A stretch of DNA of 64,000 nucleotides from Streptomyces sp. NBC_00271 (GCF_036178845.1 NZ_CP108070.1:1922001-1986000); one strand, 5' to 3'; positions 8,464 through 17,891 are shown, counted from the stretch's first letter. The notes: generated by a model from the sequence alone, not told the origin. A program made the numbers and translations.

Positions 8464-9179
8464 AACCCATCGTCCGCTCCGGCGCCGCTGCCCGCGCCGG
8501 AGCCCTCCTCATCCTTCTCGGCCCGCTCGTCTCCTGGGTCGCCGAGTTCATCACCGCCGCCGCATGGCAGGACCCGCCGTACTCGCCCCTGTACAACTGG
8601 GTCAGCCACCTCGGCCTGACCGGCCCGCCGCAGACCGCGTTCGGACAGGTCGCCAACTCCCCCCTCGGCGCCGTCATGGACACCGGCTGGGTGATCTACG
8701 GCACCCTCCTGATCGTCGGCACGTTCCTCGTGTTCGACCCTCGCAAGGGCACCCGCCCGATCATCATCATGATCCTCGCCGTCCTCGCCGGCGTCGGAGT
8801 CTCGCTCGTCGGCATCTTCCAGGGCTCCAACGCCAACGTCGACAACGGCCTGATCGCATTCCACACCTTCGGCGCACAGGGCGTCATGCTCGCCGGCAAC
8901 CTCATGGCGATCGCCGTCGGAGCCGGCGGAACCCGCATCGGTCTCACCAGGGGCCGGTCGATCGCGAGCATCACTCTCGGCACCGCCGGGCTGATTGCGT
9001 TCCCCCTTTTCATGGCCGACGTGTTCACCGGCTGGATGTGGGACATCGGGCTGTTCGAGCGCGCCGTGATCTACCCGATCTTGATCGGCCACGCCCTCCT
9101 CGGAAGCAGCGTGGCCGCCACCGAGCGGCATCGTGCGACGCACCCGCTGGCACCCCTTTCTGCACGAGTCGAGAGCTGA
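8460..9179 (+). CDS. DUF998 family membrane protein
   Basis: 239 residues with about six hydrophobic segments, beginning GALLILLGPLVSWVAEFITA. A conserved early motif (SPLYNWVSHLGLTG) and a FHTFGAQG motif are typical of DUF998 integral membrane proteins, whose role is unknown. It is translationally coupled to the aldo/keto reductase (4-nt overlap) and followed after 10 nt by the epimerase gene, so the three are one transcript. A transport or membrane-anchoring role for the neighbouring redox enzymes would be a guess. Confidence 0.8.
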   Translation: MKPIVRSGAAARAGALLILLGPLVSWVAEFITAAAWQDPPYSPLYNWVSHLGLTGPPQTAFGQVANSPLGAVMDTGWVIYGTLLIVGTFLVFDPRKGTRPIIIMILAVLAGVGVSLVGIFQGSNANVDNGLIAFHTFGAQGVMLAGNLMAIAVGAGGTRIGLTRGRSIASITLGTAGLIAFPLFMADVFTGWMWDIGLFERAVIYPILIGHALLGSSVAATERHRATHPLAPLSARVES

Positions 9180-9189
9180 GGAGAGACAC

Positions 9190-10224
9190 ATGACACGAGT
9201 ACTGGTCACCGGAGGAACCGGATTCGTCGGGAGCTGGTGCATCCAGGCTCTGCTGGATGCCGGGCACACCGTAAGCACCACAGTCCGTGACCTGCGGCGC
9301 GAGCCGGCGCTGCGCTCCTGGCTGCACGCGGCCGCACCGTTCGACGACGACCGTCTCACGGTCGTACGCGCCGACCTTGAACACCCCGACGGCTGGGACG
9401 CTGCCGTCGCCGACTGCGAGTTCGTCCTCCACGTCGCCTCGCCGACCCTGCGCCATACGCCGGCGAACGACGACGAGTTGGTGGTCCCGGCACGAGAGGG
9501 CGTCCTGCGGGTGCTGCGCGCCGCTCGCGACGCCCGCGTGCGCCGGGTCGTCCTGACAAGCGCCTTCGGCGCCGTCGGGATCGGGCACCCTCCGCGCTCG
9601 ACCCCGTTCACCGAGGAGGACTGGACCAACGTCGACAGCGATATCCCGCCCTACCAGCGGTCCAAGACACTCGCCGAACGCGCCGCCTGGCAGTTCGTCC
9701 AGGACGAAGGCGGTGGTCTGGAACTGGCAGCGGTTCATCCCGTGGGGGTCCTTGGACCGCTGCTCGGCCCGGACGACCCACCGTCCCTGCGTCTGGTCCG
9801 CAGAATGCTCGAGGGACAGGTGCCTGCGTGCCCTCCCTTCGGGATGGGCTTCGTCGACGTCCGCGACGTCGCGGATCTGCACGTGCGCGCAATGACCGAC
9901 CCGGCAGCCGCTGGCGAACGCTTCCTGGCAATCGCCGGGCACAGCCTGCGCGTCATCGACATCGCACGCATTCTGCATGACCGCCTGGGTCAGCGCGCCG
10001 CGCAGGCCCCGACCCGTGAACTGCCCGTGTGGCTCGCACGCACACTGGGCATCGTGAACCCGGAACTGCGACTGCTCAAGCACCAGCTCGGCCGGGATCT
10101 CAACGCCACAAGCGCCAAGGCGGAGAAGCTTCTCGGGTGGAGAACACGTCCCATTGAGGACACCATCGCGGAGACCGCCGAGAGCCTCCTCGCCCATGGC
10201 ATCGGGACAAAGACCGGCTCGTAA
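9190..10224 (+). CDS. NAD-dependent epimerase/dehydratase (extended SDR)
   Basis: 344 residues. The Rossmann motif GGTGFVGSW lies at residues 8-16, the acidic cofactor stretch is DLRRE, and the active-site YxxxK is in PPYQRSKTLAE, preceded by VVLTSAFGAVGIG (Ser region). The sequence is closest in feel to dihydroflavonol-4-reductase-like SDRs. GAGGAGAG upstream (9178-9185) supports ATG 9190. Last gene of the TetR-controlled operon, with hairpins downstream (10322-10346, 10374-10397). It probably reduces a ketone or aldehyde of a secondary metabolite; substrate unknown. Confidence 0.9.
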   Translation: MTRVLVTGGTGFVGSWCIQALLDAGHTVSTTVRDLRREPALRSWLHAAAPFDDDRLTVVRADLEHPDGWDAAVADCEFVLHVASPTLRHTPANDDELVVPAREGVLRVLRAARDARVRRVVLTSAFGAVGIGHPPRSTPFTEEDWTNVDSDIPPYQRSKTLAERAAWQFVQDEGGGLELAAVHPVGVLGPLLGPDDPPSLRLVRRMLEGQVPACPPFGMGFVDVRDVADLHVRAMTDPAAAGERFLAIAGHSLRVIDIARILHDRLGQRAAQAPTRELPVWLARTLGIVNPELRLLKHQLGRDLNATSAKAEKLLGWRTRPIEDTIAETAESLLAHGIGTKTGS

Positions 10225-10321
10225 CCGACCGACGCGGCAGCCCTGCGCGCCGAAGAGGCGTCTAACCAGTACCGCGGCGCGAGAGGTGTCGTCGGCCCCG
10301 GGCCCGCGCCGACGTTCCAGG

Positions 10322-10397
10322 GTCACCCGTCCGTCGGCCGGGTGACGGCGTCAGCGTCGCGGCCGGGGAGAGGTGGCCCTGCCCGTCGGCAGGGCCA
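10322..10397 (+). terminator. Two tandem hairpins after the reductase operon
   Basis: GTCACCC (10322-10328) pairs with GGGTGAC (10340-10346). TGGCCCTGCC (10374-10383) pairs exactly with 10388-10397 around the loop CGTC. They lie about 100 and 150 nt after the epimerase stop and probably end the operon transcript. The rest of 10225-10637 holds nothing recognisable. Confidence 0.5.
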
Positions 10398-10637
10398 TGA
10401 TGATCAGTCCCGTTCGTACTCTCGGGAAGTCTGCTGGCTGGTGCAGCGGAAGGTTCGGCGGGTGATGCGCCTGGTCATCAGGGTGATGGCAGCCCACATG
10501 ATCAGCGACTCGGGCTTTGAGCTGCCTGTGGCGCACCCTCAACCATCCCGCCGGCGCTGCCCCGGCAGATCGGCTTCCGACCGTAGGGCGGCCCCGCGCC
10601 GCATGCCGAGCTGCTTGACAGACCCTGATTCCACAGA

Positions 10638-10860
10638 ATGCGGGTGTGGCACGCCATGTGGCTGCAGCGCATCGACACCAAGATCGCCGACTTCCAGAAG
10701 CGGGAAGCCGAACAGGAACACGGCCAGAAGTACCGGCCACAGGGAGCCGGACTGGATCGTCGAACTCGGCATCGGCAACGGACGCCCGCCCATCGAGGTC
10801 CACGTGGGCGGCTGCTACGCCGCGGGCAACCAGCTCGGCGCCCTGCTCGAACAGCACTGG
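10638..10860 (+). pseudogene. DUF6233-like gene fragment
   Basis: From ATG 10638: MWLQRIDTKIADFQKREAEQ. After a frameshift near 10742 it continues PDWIVELGIGNGRPPIEVHV and GGCYAAGNQ. The tryptophan-rich helix followed by WIVELGIG and HVGGC is the core of DUF6233, a small Streptomyces family of unknown function. The usual C-terminal CPHC motif is replaced by IS110 sequence, so an IS-related rearrangement truncated it. Confidence 0.5.
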
Positions 10861-10861
10861 C

Positions 10862-11590
10862 CTGGGGCCCAGGAACCTGTTCTGCTCGCTCGTCTCCGAC
10901 ATCGCCCTGAACTTCCTGACCGACTACCCCACCCCGCAGGCGGCCGCCCGACTCGGCGAAGCCCGCATGGCCGCCTTCTGCAAGCGCCATGCCTAACGCG
11001 GCGGCAAACCGGCATCCGCACTGCTGGCCCGGCTCCGCTCCGCTCCCGTCGCCCCGGTCAGCCTCCCCACGCCCGTCCTCACCGCGCTCATCACGGCACA
11101 AGTCCAGCTCCTGCGCAGTCTGCAGGCCACCATCACCCAGCTCAAGACGGCCATCAAGAAGTGTCTCGCCAGGCACCCGCGCGCCGTCCTCCTCGCCCGG
11201 TTGCCTGGCGTGGGCACCATCAACCTCGCGCAGCTGCTTGCCGAGGTCGGCCCGATCCTCGACCGCGTCGAGTCCGCCGAACAGGCCGCCGCCGAGTGCG
11301 GAGCCGCACCGGTGACCAAGGCATCCGGGAAGGCACATGGCGTCTACTTCCGATGGGCCGCCAACACACGTGCCCGCAAGGCCGTCACCGCCTTCGCTCA
11401 CAACTCCCGCATGCAATCACCCTGGGCCGCCGCCCTCTACGCAAACGCCCGCGCACGCGGGAAACGCAACCCGCACGCCACCCGCATCGTCGCCCGCGCG
11501 TGGCTCCGCGTCATATGGGCCTGCTGGCACAACGCCACCCCCTACGACCCTGACAACCACCCCGCCACCCAACGCCTCAAAGCCAGCTGA
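10862..11590 (+). pseudogene. IS110-family transposase, C-terminal remnant
   Basis: One frame reads ALNFLTDYPTPQAAARLGEA, then AFCKRHA, a TAA at 10994-10996, then RGGKPASALLARLRSAPVAP in the same frame. It goes on through ARLPGVGTINLAQLLAEVGP to FAHNSRMQSPWAAALYANAR and the stop at 11590. This is the Tnp_20 half of an IS110 transposase. The TAA replaces what is normally a Tyr codon. The N-terminal RuvC-like DEDD domain is missing and its place is taken by the DUF6233 fragment, so the element is inactive. Confidence 0.75.
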
Positions 11591-11630
11591 CTTGACTCAG
11601 AGGACTCAAGCGATATGCCGCCCGAGAGGT

Positions 11631-12053
11631 CTACCGCGCACTGACCAGCACACCAACCGAACGAATCACCCAAACCGACCTGACTCCAGCGGCTTGACAG
11701 CCAACGGGGGCCGGCAGCGTGATGGTGCGTTTGCCGGGGGTTTGGGCAGCGGTCGTCGGCTGCTTTGCCGTGCGGGAGGCGGTGGCGGAGGGCGAGGTGC
11801 GGGGCGTGGCATGCGGGCTCGCCGAGCGGGACGGTGACGTGTTCGGCGAGGAGCTGCTGAGGGGGGTGGCGGTGGCCGTCGTACGGGGCGTGGCCGAGGG
11901 GTCGGCGGCGACGGCGCGGTGTGCCGATGCGGGGCCCGACTGCATACGGGCCAGCACCACGCCGGTCACCAGGGCGAGGCACGTGAAGAGTACGGCGGCG
12001 GTGGCGGCCAGGCCGGAGAACCTGGCGGCGCCGGCGGAGGTGGTGCATGTCAC
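11631..12053 (-). CDS. Truncated membrane-anchored/secreted protein, possible sortase N-terminus
   Basis: 140 residues from GTG 12053, with AGGAG about 6 nt upstream. A hydrophobic signal-anchor (FSGLAATAAVLFTCLALVTG, about 11-30) is followed by a Ser/Thr/Ala/Pro-rich stalk of about 80 residues ending KRTITLPAPVG. The last 25 residues lose this character and the frame stops 40 nt from an IS110 relic. In Streptomyces, class F sortases have exactly this N-terminus before the catalytic domain, and the upstream gene is a surface protein, so I suspect a sortase cut by the IS. No catalytic residues are present, so this stays inference. Confidence 0.45.
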   Translation of the reverse strand: MTCTTSAGAARFSGLAATAAVLFTCLALVTGVVLARMQSGPASAHRAVAADPSATPRTTATATPLSSSSPNTSPSRSASPHATPRTSPSATASRTAKQPTTAAQTPGKRTITLPAPVGCQAAGVRSVWVIRSVGVLVSAR

Positions 12054-12240
12054 AAGACTCCTGTCCGTTCCCACGGGCGTGGGGCTTCCATAGGGGAGAC
12101 CGGAGTGGGTCGTGCGGGATAACGGAAACGGGTGCGGCTGGGGAGCCGCAGCCGGCGGAGCCTTGCCGTGCCGCTTGAGGGCGTGCCGCCTTGAAGGGCC
12201 GTGCTGCTGGAGTACTGGGGGTGCGTTTCGAAAGTGCTGG

Positions 12241-12398
12241 TCACAGCAACTCGTCGATGGCTGCGACCAGTACGGTTGCCTCGTACCGCGCTTACGCAGG
12301 TAGGCGCGGTACGCGCGGGATCCGTATGCCTTGCCGGCACGCACCTTGCCCGGCCGGGCGTCCGAGGCCGCGGTCGTCGGGCTCGGTGAAGACACCAC
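12241..12398 (-). pseudogene. IS5-type transposase C-terminal fragment
   Basis: The leftward frame reads ARPGKVRAGKAYGSRAYRAY, then LRKRGT. After a one-base shift it reads EATVLVAAIDELL and a stop at 12241-12243. KVRADKAYxSRxxRxYLRxRGI and the end (Y)EATVLVAAI are hallmarks of Streptomyces IS5-group DDE transposases. The two motifs are joined with the intervening catalytic Glu region deleted. Confidence 0.55.
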
Positions 12399-12664
12399 CT
12401 GGCGGCTCGACCCGAGTGGCCGATTTCAGCCGTCTGCCCGGCCCCGGAACGCAGCCGGGTGCAGAGCAGACCGGCTCGTCGCCCAGCCCGGCAGCAGACG
12501 CCTTGAACCAGCTCACGCGCGATGGGGCGACGACGGCTCAACCGTCCCCCGGGCTACGGGGCGGTGTGCCGCCAGTGAACTCGAGGGTCAGAGTGGGTGC
12601 GCGGGCCGCCTGATCGCGTCAACGCAGCAGCGATCCAAGCCGGACAACGAGCGGCGAGGCGCGC

Positions 12665-13549
12665 TCAGGCGGAGTGTGTGCGGCGGGAGTTGGCCCGCAG
12701 AAGAAGTGCGGCGCCGACTGCGGCGGCGAGGAGTACGCCCCCCGCGGCCCAGGCCACCGTGCCGATGCGGGATGTCCCGGCTGAGTGCTTTGCAGCTTGC
12801 TGAGCAGCGCAGGCTTTTCCGGGTGCGGCGGGGGCGATACGCAGACGGGCCCATGGTTTGTCGGGGCCGGCTTGGTCGGCGCCATGCCGGTAAACGACAT
12901 AGAGGCCGGGTGCGGAGTCGCATCTGAGGGTGGTGGTGGCGGTCAGGACGGCTCTGGCTCCGCGCAGGACGGAGCGGTCGGTGAATGCGCGGGAGGTGAG
13001 GGTGATGTCACCGTCCGATCCCTCGTCATAGTTGTCAGTGATCGTGATGCGGCTGCCGGCCCGGAAGGTCCGCACGTCCCATGCCGACTGGGGCCACGTG
13101 CTGTCGGGAGCCCAGCGTTCCTCCAGGCTGGGCGGGGGCAGTTTCTTGACCTTGTTCCGGCAGACGCGGCGTGCCGCCTCGTCGGCGGCTTCAACGCGTA
13201 CGCGTGCCCAACGGAACGGATGCTCTTCCGGGCCCACGTCCCCGGCGCCGTGCAGCAGGACCGGGTAGGTGCCGGGCCGGGTATCGCAGGCGACGGTCAC
13301 GGTGGTGGTCAGCAGCGGATCCATCATCCGCAGCTTCCCTGCCCTGATGAACGCGGATGAAGTGATGGTCTCGGCGTAACTGGCCTCGCCGATCTTGGCA
13401 TTGACCGTCAGTGTGTCGCCGGGATGCACCGACCGGACGCTCCCGAACGGGAGGGATGACTCGAGCGGGGAGGCCGAGGCCGACCCGGTTGCCAGAAAGG
13501 GCAGCAGGAGAGGGAGTGCCGCCCACGCGGTCTTGCGGAGTCGGTCCAT
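12665..13549 (-). CDS. Secreted, C-terminally anchored surface protein (unknown function)
   Basis: 294 residues. A signal peptide (AWAALPLLLPFLATGSASAS) is followed by two Ig-like beta domains of about 110 residues, each with a conserved tail (TVACDTRPGTYPVLLHG; TTLRCDSAPGLYVVYRHG). A C-terminal membrane helix (TVAWAAGGVLLAAAVGAALL) and a basic RANSRRTHSA tail complete the protein. No LPXTG-like motif is visible, so it is probably held by the helix. The ATG at 13549 is preferred over 13561 because the SD-like GGAG would directly abut the latter. Similar two-domain proteins accompany class F sortases in Streptomyces, matching the truncated gene downstream. Role unknown. Confidence 0.65.
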   Translation of the reverse strand: MDRLRKTAWAALPLLLPFLATGSASASPLESSLPFGSVRSVHPGDTLTVNAKIGEASYAETITSSAFIRAGKLRMMDPLLTTTVTVACDTRPGTYPVLLHGAGDVGPEEHPFRWARVRVEAADEAARRVCRNKVKKLPPPSLEERWAPDSTWPQSAWDVRTFRAGSRITITDNYDEGSDGDITLTSRAFTDRSVLRGARAVLTATTTLRCDSAPGLYVVYRHGADQAGPDKPWARLRIAPAAPGKACAAQQAAKHSAGTSRIGTVAWAAGGVLLAAAVGAALLLRANSRRTHSA

Positions 13550-13682
13550 CGCCTCACCCATCTCCTATTTGACGATATGTCGGTTGCTACTCGATAGTCC
13601 GTTTCATCGAACATACGTACGATCAAAGGTAGTTCGGGGCTCGCTCACCGTACGGCCCCCTACAAGACGGAAAGGCACCTTG

Positions 13683-15451
13683 TTGCGTTCCAGACACAGA
13701 TGGATTCCAGCCCTAGCGCTAGGACTGGGCGTCGGCGTTCTCGGCGCCGGGACAGCATCGGCCGCGACGGCCCATCCGGCACCAGCGCCCTCCGCCCCAC
13801 CGGCGGCCTCCGCATCACCGGCGGCTCCCAGCACTGGGCGTCAGGCCCCGCCGACGTCGTCGGCACCCTCGGTGCCGTCGACGGTCGCGGGGGCCGTCGA
13901 GCCGACCGACTCCGCCACGCCCTCGGCGTCCTCGACGCAGTCCGCCGAGCCAACCTCCTCTCCCTCCCCCTCGGACGGGCCGAGTCTGAGTGAGGAAGAG
14001 AAGTACTGGACGGGGGCACCCCCACCCCGGAGCACTTCCTCGGCCACCCGATGGTGGGCACGTTCTTCTTCGACGGCAAGCCGCTCGGCGGCCCGAAGAC
14101 GTACTGCGCCGGCAGCGTCGTACACACGGCCGCCAAGGACATCGTCCTGACCGCCGGACACTGCGGCCGTGGCTTGGAGAGGGCCACCCACCGCATCTTC
14201 GTTCCGCAGTACCGCATCGGCAGGTCCGCCGTCGAGCAGCCGTCCGGCGTCTACCCGGTGTCCCGCCTGTACATAGACCCTCGCTACGAGGCGAACACCA
14301 AGAAGCCGACCTCCGACTTGGACCTGGCCTTCGCGCAGGTCGACCCCAACACGCGGGGCAAGGTGGAGGACGTCACGGGGGCTTTGACCTTCACCCCGAC
14401 CAGCAGCTACCACCACGAGGTCACCGTCATCGGCTATCCCGACGACGTCAGTGTCAACCCCGACCACGTGCCGGTCCGCTGCCCCGGCAGCACCTCCCAG
14501 CTGCCAGGCTTCCGACAGATGCGCATGACCTGCACCGGCTTCTACGGTGGTGTTTCCGGCGGCCCGTGGATCGAGGACTACAACAGCACCAACGGCACCG
14601 GCAAGGTCATCGGCAACACCGGCGGATATCACGGCGGCGGCAACGACGCCAACGACGACTGGGTGACCTACTCGCCGATCTACGGCAAGGACGCCCAGGA
14701 CCTGTTCGCCGACGCCGCCGCGCATCGGAAAGTGGATGACAACAAGCCGCCGTACCAGCCGTCCGGAGACCCCTGGCTGCCCGGCGCGGCAACCACCTGG
14801 CAGCACGCCAACCTGATGGCCTCGGGCGACTTCCGCCAGACCGGCCACAGCGACATGATCGTGGTCTGGTCCGACGGTGAGGTCACGCTCTACCCCGGCA
14901 ACGGACACGGCGGCAACGACGTCGGCTCCAAAGGACTGAACTGGGCCGGCACCCAGATGATCAAACCCAACGACCTCTGGAAGAACGCGACGCAGATCGC
15001 CGCGGGCCGCTTCGCCGCGTCGAAGTACGTCACCGACCTCATCGTGCGCTGGGTCGACGGTGAGCTGACCCTCTACACGAACGTCAGCGCCGGCACCTTC
15101 GGCCAGGAGCACCAGCTGAAGCCGAAGAACGACACCTGGCGGGACGCCACGCTCCTGACGGCCGGTGAGTTCTCCGGCAACCAGAAATGGGACCTCATGG
15201 TGCGCTGGACCGACTGCGAGCTCGACAACTACGTCGGTACGACGACCTCGGGCCTCGGCGGCGAGCATCGCATCCTGGACCCCAACGGGCTCTGGAAGCA
15301 CGACGCGGCCATGACGACCGGCGACTTCACCGGCAACGGCCGTACCGACGACCTCGTCATCCGCTGGTCCGACGGCGAGACCACCATGTACGCCGATACC
15401 CTCGCCAACCAGCTGGGAACCGAACACATGCTCGTCGCCCCGACCTCCTGA
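13683..15451 (+). CDS. Secreted trypsin-like serine protease with repeat tail (frameshifted)
   Basis: TTG start at 13683 with GGAAAGG upstream, and a clear signal peptide (WIPALALGLGVGVLGAG ... SA). An Ala/Pro/Ser-rich propeptide of about 80 residues follows. At a G5 run (14012-14016) one base is missing and the protein continues in another frame: PTPEHFLGHPMVGTFFFDGK. The catalytic triad is intact: His about 160 in LTAGHC, Asp about 214 in SDLDLAFAQ, Ser about 292 in GGVSGGPW. The C-terminal 220 residues hold four repeats of the type GDFTGNGRTDDLVIRWSDGE, an FG-GAP/VCBS-like beta-propeller. Restoring one G gives an intact protein of about 589 residues, so sequencing error or very recent inactivation are both possible. 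It probably digests extracellular protein. Confidence 0.8.
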
Positions 15452-15682
15452 GCCCACCCAAATCACGCAGCCGGCCGCGGGATGACCTCCGCGCTGACCA
15501 AGGCTTCGCTGGATCACGCAGAGCTCTGAGCACGAGCAGACGGATCCGGACGGCACTGCAACGTCCTTGAGAACGTCGTCCCGGTCCTCATGGCCGAGGC
15601 GAAAGACACGCCCGGCAACGACGCGTCTGACCGTGACATCGCCGCTGAGCGGTCGTGGAACCCGGCGGTGACAGAAGCACGG

Positions 15683-15714
15683 CGAAGCCCCGGGCCCACG
15701 GGCCCGGGGCTTCG
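15683..15714 (+). terminator. Strong hairpin downstream of the protease
   Basis: CGAAGCCCCGGGCC (15683-15696) pairs with 15701-15714, a 14-bp perfect stem with a CACG loop. It lies 230 nt after the protease stop. Nothing else recognisable lies in 15452-15919. Confidence 0.7.
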
Positions 15715-15919
15715 TGCTGTCATCGGGCACAGGGTGGTCAGCAGTAACCCCCTGATTCTGGGCGTGAGTTCTGGTCCCACCTACGGGCTCGGGTTCTGGA
15801 GGTGGTCGCAACACCTGAGCGGGACACCAGCTCGGTCTCGCCGCGGTACTTGTCTGAGGACGAGCGGTGCTTTCCAGGCACACCGCTCAGGCAAGTCCCG
15901 CGGGCTCGCGGGCAGGCAG

Positions 15920-16014
15920 GCCGACCGGTCCCTGACCAGCGATGCTTCGCAGTTCTCAATCAGCAGTCGGAGCGTCCCGGAGGACCGGGCGGCCACTCCG
16001 CCAGAGCCATCAAC
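15920..16014 (-). repeat. Solo copy of the sequence upstream of the 42-kb IS110 transposase
   Basis: Read on the minus strand, these 95 nt match 42048-42141 at roughly 80 of 94 positions by eye. The match includes an uninterrupted 20-nt block (16014 minus about 20 to 40) holding the hairpin CCCGGTCCTCCGGG, and a 16-nt block CTGATTGAGAACTGCG. One single-base indel breaks any shared reading frame, so the conservation is not protein-coding. No transposase lies beside this copy. It looks like a detached IS110 left end or an independent small element. Confidence 0.55.
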
Positions 16015-16217
16015 GTTCCTCCACGAGGCGGAGAAGATCCTCACCGTTGCCGACGAGTTCGGCGAGGGACCAGCGCACGTCGCCGCCTGGTTCCGTGCGT
16101 CACCTAGGGATTTGCCCCGATGCCCGCACCGAGGTCACTCGCCTACCGTCATGAGTAGTGCTGAACTTCCGGTCAGCCGATCCCATCCGCATCGAACTCG
16201 TATGCCGTGGAGGCCCG

Positions 16218-17192
16218 ATGAAGGCGATCGCCCAGGACCGGTACGGCTCACCTGACGTCTTGGAACTCAGGGAGGTCGACAAGCCGGTCGTCGCCGACGA
16301 CAAGGTACTGGTTCGAGTCCACGCGGCCGCTGTCAACGCCCGCGACTGGCACCTCATGCGGGGCGACCCGTACCTGGCGCGCCTGGTGCTCGGGTTGAGC
16401 GGCCCAAAAACGAAGATCCGGGGCACGGACTTCGCGGGTCGGGTGGAAGCGGTGGGCAGGAACGTGAAGCGGTTCCGTCCCGGTGACGAGGTATTCGGCG
16501 AAGTCGAGGGGGCATTTGCCGAGTACGTGTGTGCCCAGGACAACATGGTGGAGCCGAAACCAGCCGGCCTGTCGTTCGAGCAGGCGGCCGCGGTGCCGCT
16601 GGCGGGGAACACCGCACTGATGGGCCTGCGCGACCTGGGACGGGTACAGCCGGGACAGCGGGTACTGGTCAATGGTGCGTCAGGTGGTGTGGGCACCTTC
16701 GCCGTACAGATGGCCAAGGCGTTCGGCGCGGAAGTGACCGGCGTGTGCAGTACGAGAAACATGGAACTGATCCGGTCGATGGGCGCGGATCACCTCATCG
16801 ACTACACCCAGGAAGACTTCACCCGGAACGGACGGCGGTACGACGTCGTGTTCGACCTGGTGGGGAACCATTCGTTGACCGAGTGCCGACGCGCGCTGAC
16901 ACCCACGGGAAGGCTCGTTCTCTCCGGTGGGGGCGTATCCGAAGGCGGGAGTCTTATCGGGCCGATGGGTCTCATCCTCAAGGGGCAAGTGATGTCACGC
17001 TTTGTCCACCATCAGCTGCTCATCCTCACGGCGACGCCGAGCAAGGAGAACTTGGCAGCGCTGAGAGAACTCGCCGAGTCTGGGAAACTCACCCCAGTCA
17101 TCGACCGGACCTACCCGTTGAGTGAAGTACCCGAGGCCATTCGGTACCTCGAAGTGGAGCACGCGCGCTCGAAGGTCGTCATCACCGTGTGA
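16218..17192 (+). CDS. Zinc-independent quinone oxidoreductase / MDR alcohol dehydrogenase
   Basis: 324 residues. An N-terminal GroES-like domain (MKAIAQDRYGSPDVLELREV) lacks the catalytic zinc cysteine/histidine set. The NADPH Rossmann motif is VNGASGGVGTFAVQMAKAFG (about 150-169), followed by GADHLIDYTQEDF, and the C-terminus ARSKVVITV is typical of NAD(P)H:quinone reductases. The ATG at 16218 has GTGGAGG 9 nt upstream. It stands alone, so physiological substrate and partners are unknown. It catalyses NADPH-dependent reduction of quinones or enones by family. Confidence 0.9.
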   Translation: MKAIAQDRYGSPDVLELREVDKPVVADDKVLVRVHAAAVNARDWHLMRGDPYLARLVLGLSGPKTKIRGTDFAGRVEAVGRNVKRFRPGDEVFGEVEGAFAEYVCAQDNMVEPKPAGLSFEQAAAVPLAGNTALMGLRDLGRVQPGQRVLVNGASGGVGTFAVQMAKAFGAEVTGVCSTRNMELIRSMGADHLIDYTQEDFTRNGRRYDVVFDLVGNHSLTECRRALTPTGRLVLSGGGVSEGGSLIGPMGLILKGQVMSRFVHHQLLILTATPSKENLAALRELAESGKLTPVIDRTYPLSEVPEAIRYLEVEHARSKVVITV

Positions 17193-17292
17193 CGAACCGA
17201 CCGCTGAGGCCCAGCACGTAGAGCTGTCGCCTGATCGCGAGCTCGGCACCGCCGTTCGCGGTTTCGAATGCGGTCCCCGGGCAGTGGATGGG

Positions 17293-17664
17293 CTACCGGT
17301 TGAGGGTGACCGAGTTGTAGGGCGTCAGGTTGAAGCTCCCGATCTCCTGCATCCCGAGCGCCACGTGGCAGCCAACACCGTTGTAGCCGGTGCACAGGCC
17401 CACGCCGGCGCCGCCGTACTGGTTGTTGAAGACGTAGTGGTCGCCATACTGGTTGCTCAGGTTGTGGGCGCCGTAGCTCCAGTACACGTTGGTCGGGTGG
17501 GGTTCGAGGTACGGGTAGCGGTCCTGGCCCCAGATGCAGACGGCCCCGTACGGGCAACCATTCCAATCGCCTTCAGCGGGCTTCGCCTGCGCCGCGCCGC
17601 ACATCGCCACGACGGCGGTCGCCGCGGTAGCCAACGCGGCGACGCCACGCAAGATTTTGCGCAT
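17293..17664 (-). CDS. Small secreted cysteine-containing protein, I36-inhibitor-like
   Basis: 123 residues: signal peptide LRGVAALATAATAVVAMCG ... AQA, then a compact mature domain rich in Tyr, Trp, Asn and Gly with four cysteines (CPYGAVCIWG, GLCTGYNGVGCHVALG). The CPxGxVCxW start is characteristic of the Streptomyces peptidase-inhibitor I36 / beta-gamma-crystallin-like secreted proteins. The leader contains ATAGGGGGAA a few bases before the ATG, like the other small secreted gene at 39974. Monocistronic. Protease inhibition is possible but unproven. Confidence 0.7.
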   Translation of the reverse strand: MRKILRGVAALATAATAVVAMCGAAQAKPAEGDWNGCPYGAVCIWGQDRYPYLEPHPTNVYWSYGAHNLSNQYGDHYVFNNQYGGAGVGLCTGYNGVGCHVALGMQEIGSFNLTPYNSVTLNR

Positions 17665-17891
17665 GTCATTCCCCCTATGTCTGAACCGGTCCAGGTAAAG
17701 CCCTCCAGCCGACGGGTGAGCAACTGCGCAGGCCTACCGTGCGGGGCCTGCGACTTCGCGACCCTCTCCTGCGGAATTGCCGGCCCAAACCCCTTTCGGG
17801 CACCGTCGAAACGACGGTCAGAGCGACGGCACGCAGCGGATGGTTATGTCCTTTCCACCGTGGCTGGAGGCGACGCCGCGGGCTGCATCAG

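Noticed and set aside
13841..15883. 680-codon open frame on the minus strand opposite the protease
   Set aside because: It is antisense to a gene with signal peptide, catalytic triad and repeats; Val/Gly/Arg-rich composition is typical of a GC-rich shadow.
16307..16322. tRNA T-arm-like CTGGTTCGAGTCCACG
   Set aside because: It lies inside the quinone reductase reading frame and has no acceptor stem or other arms.
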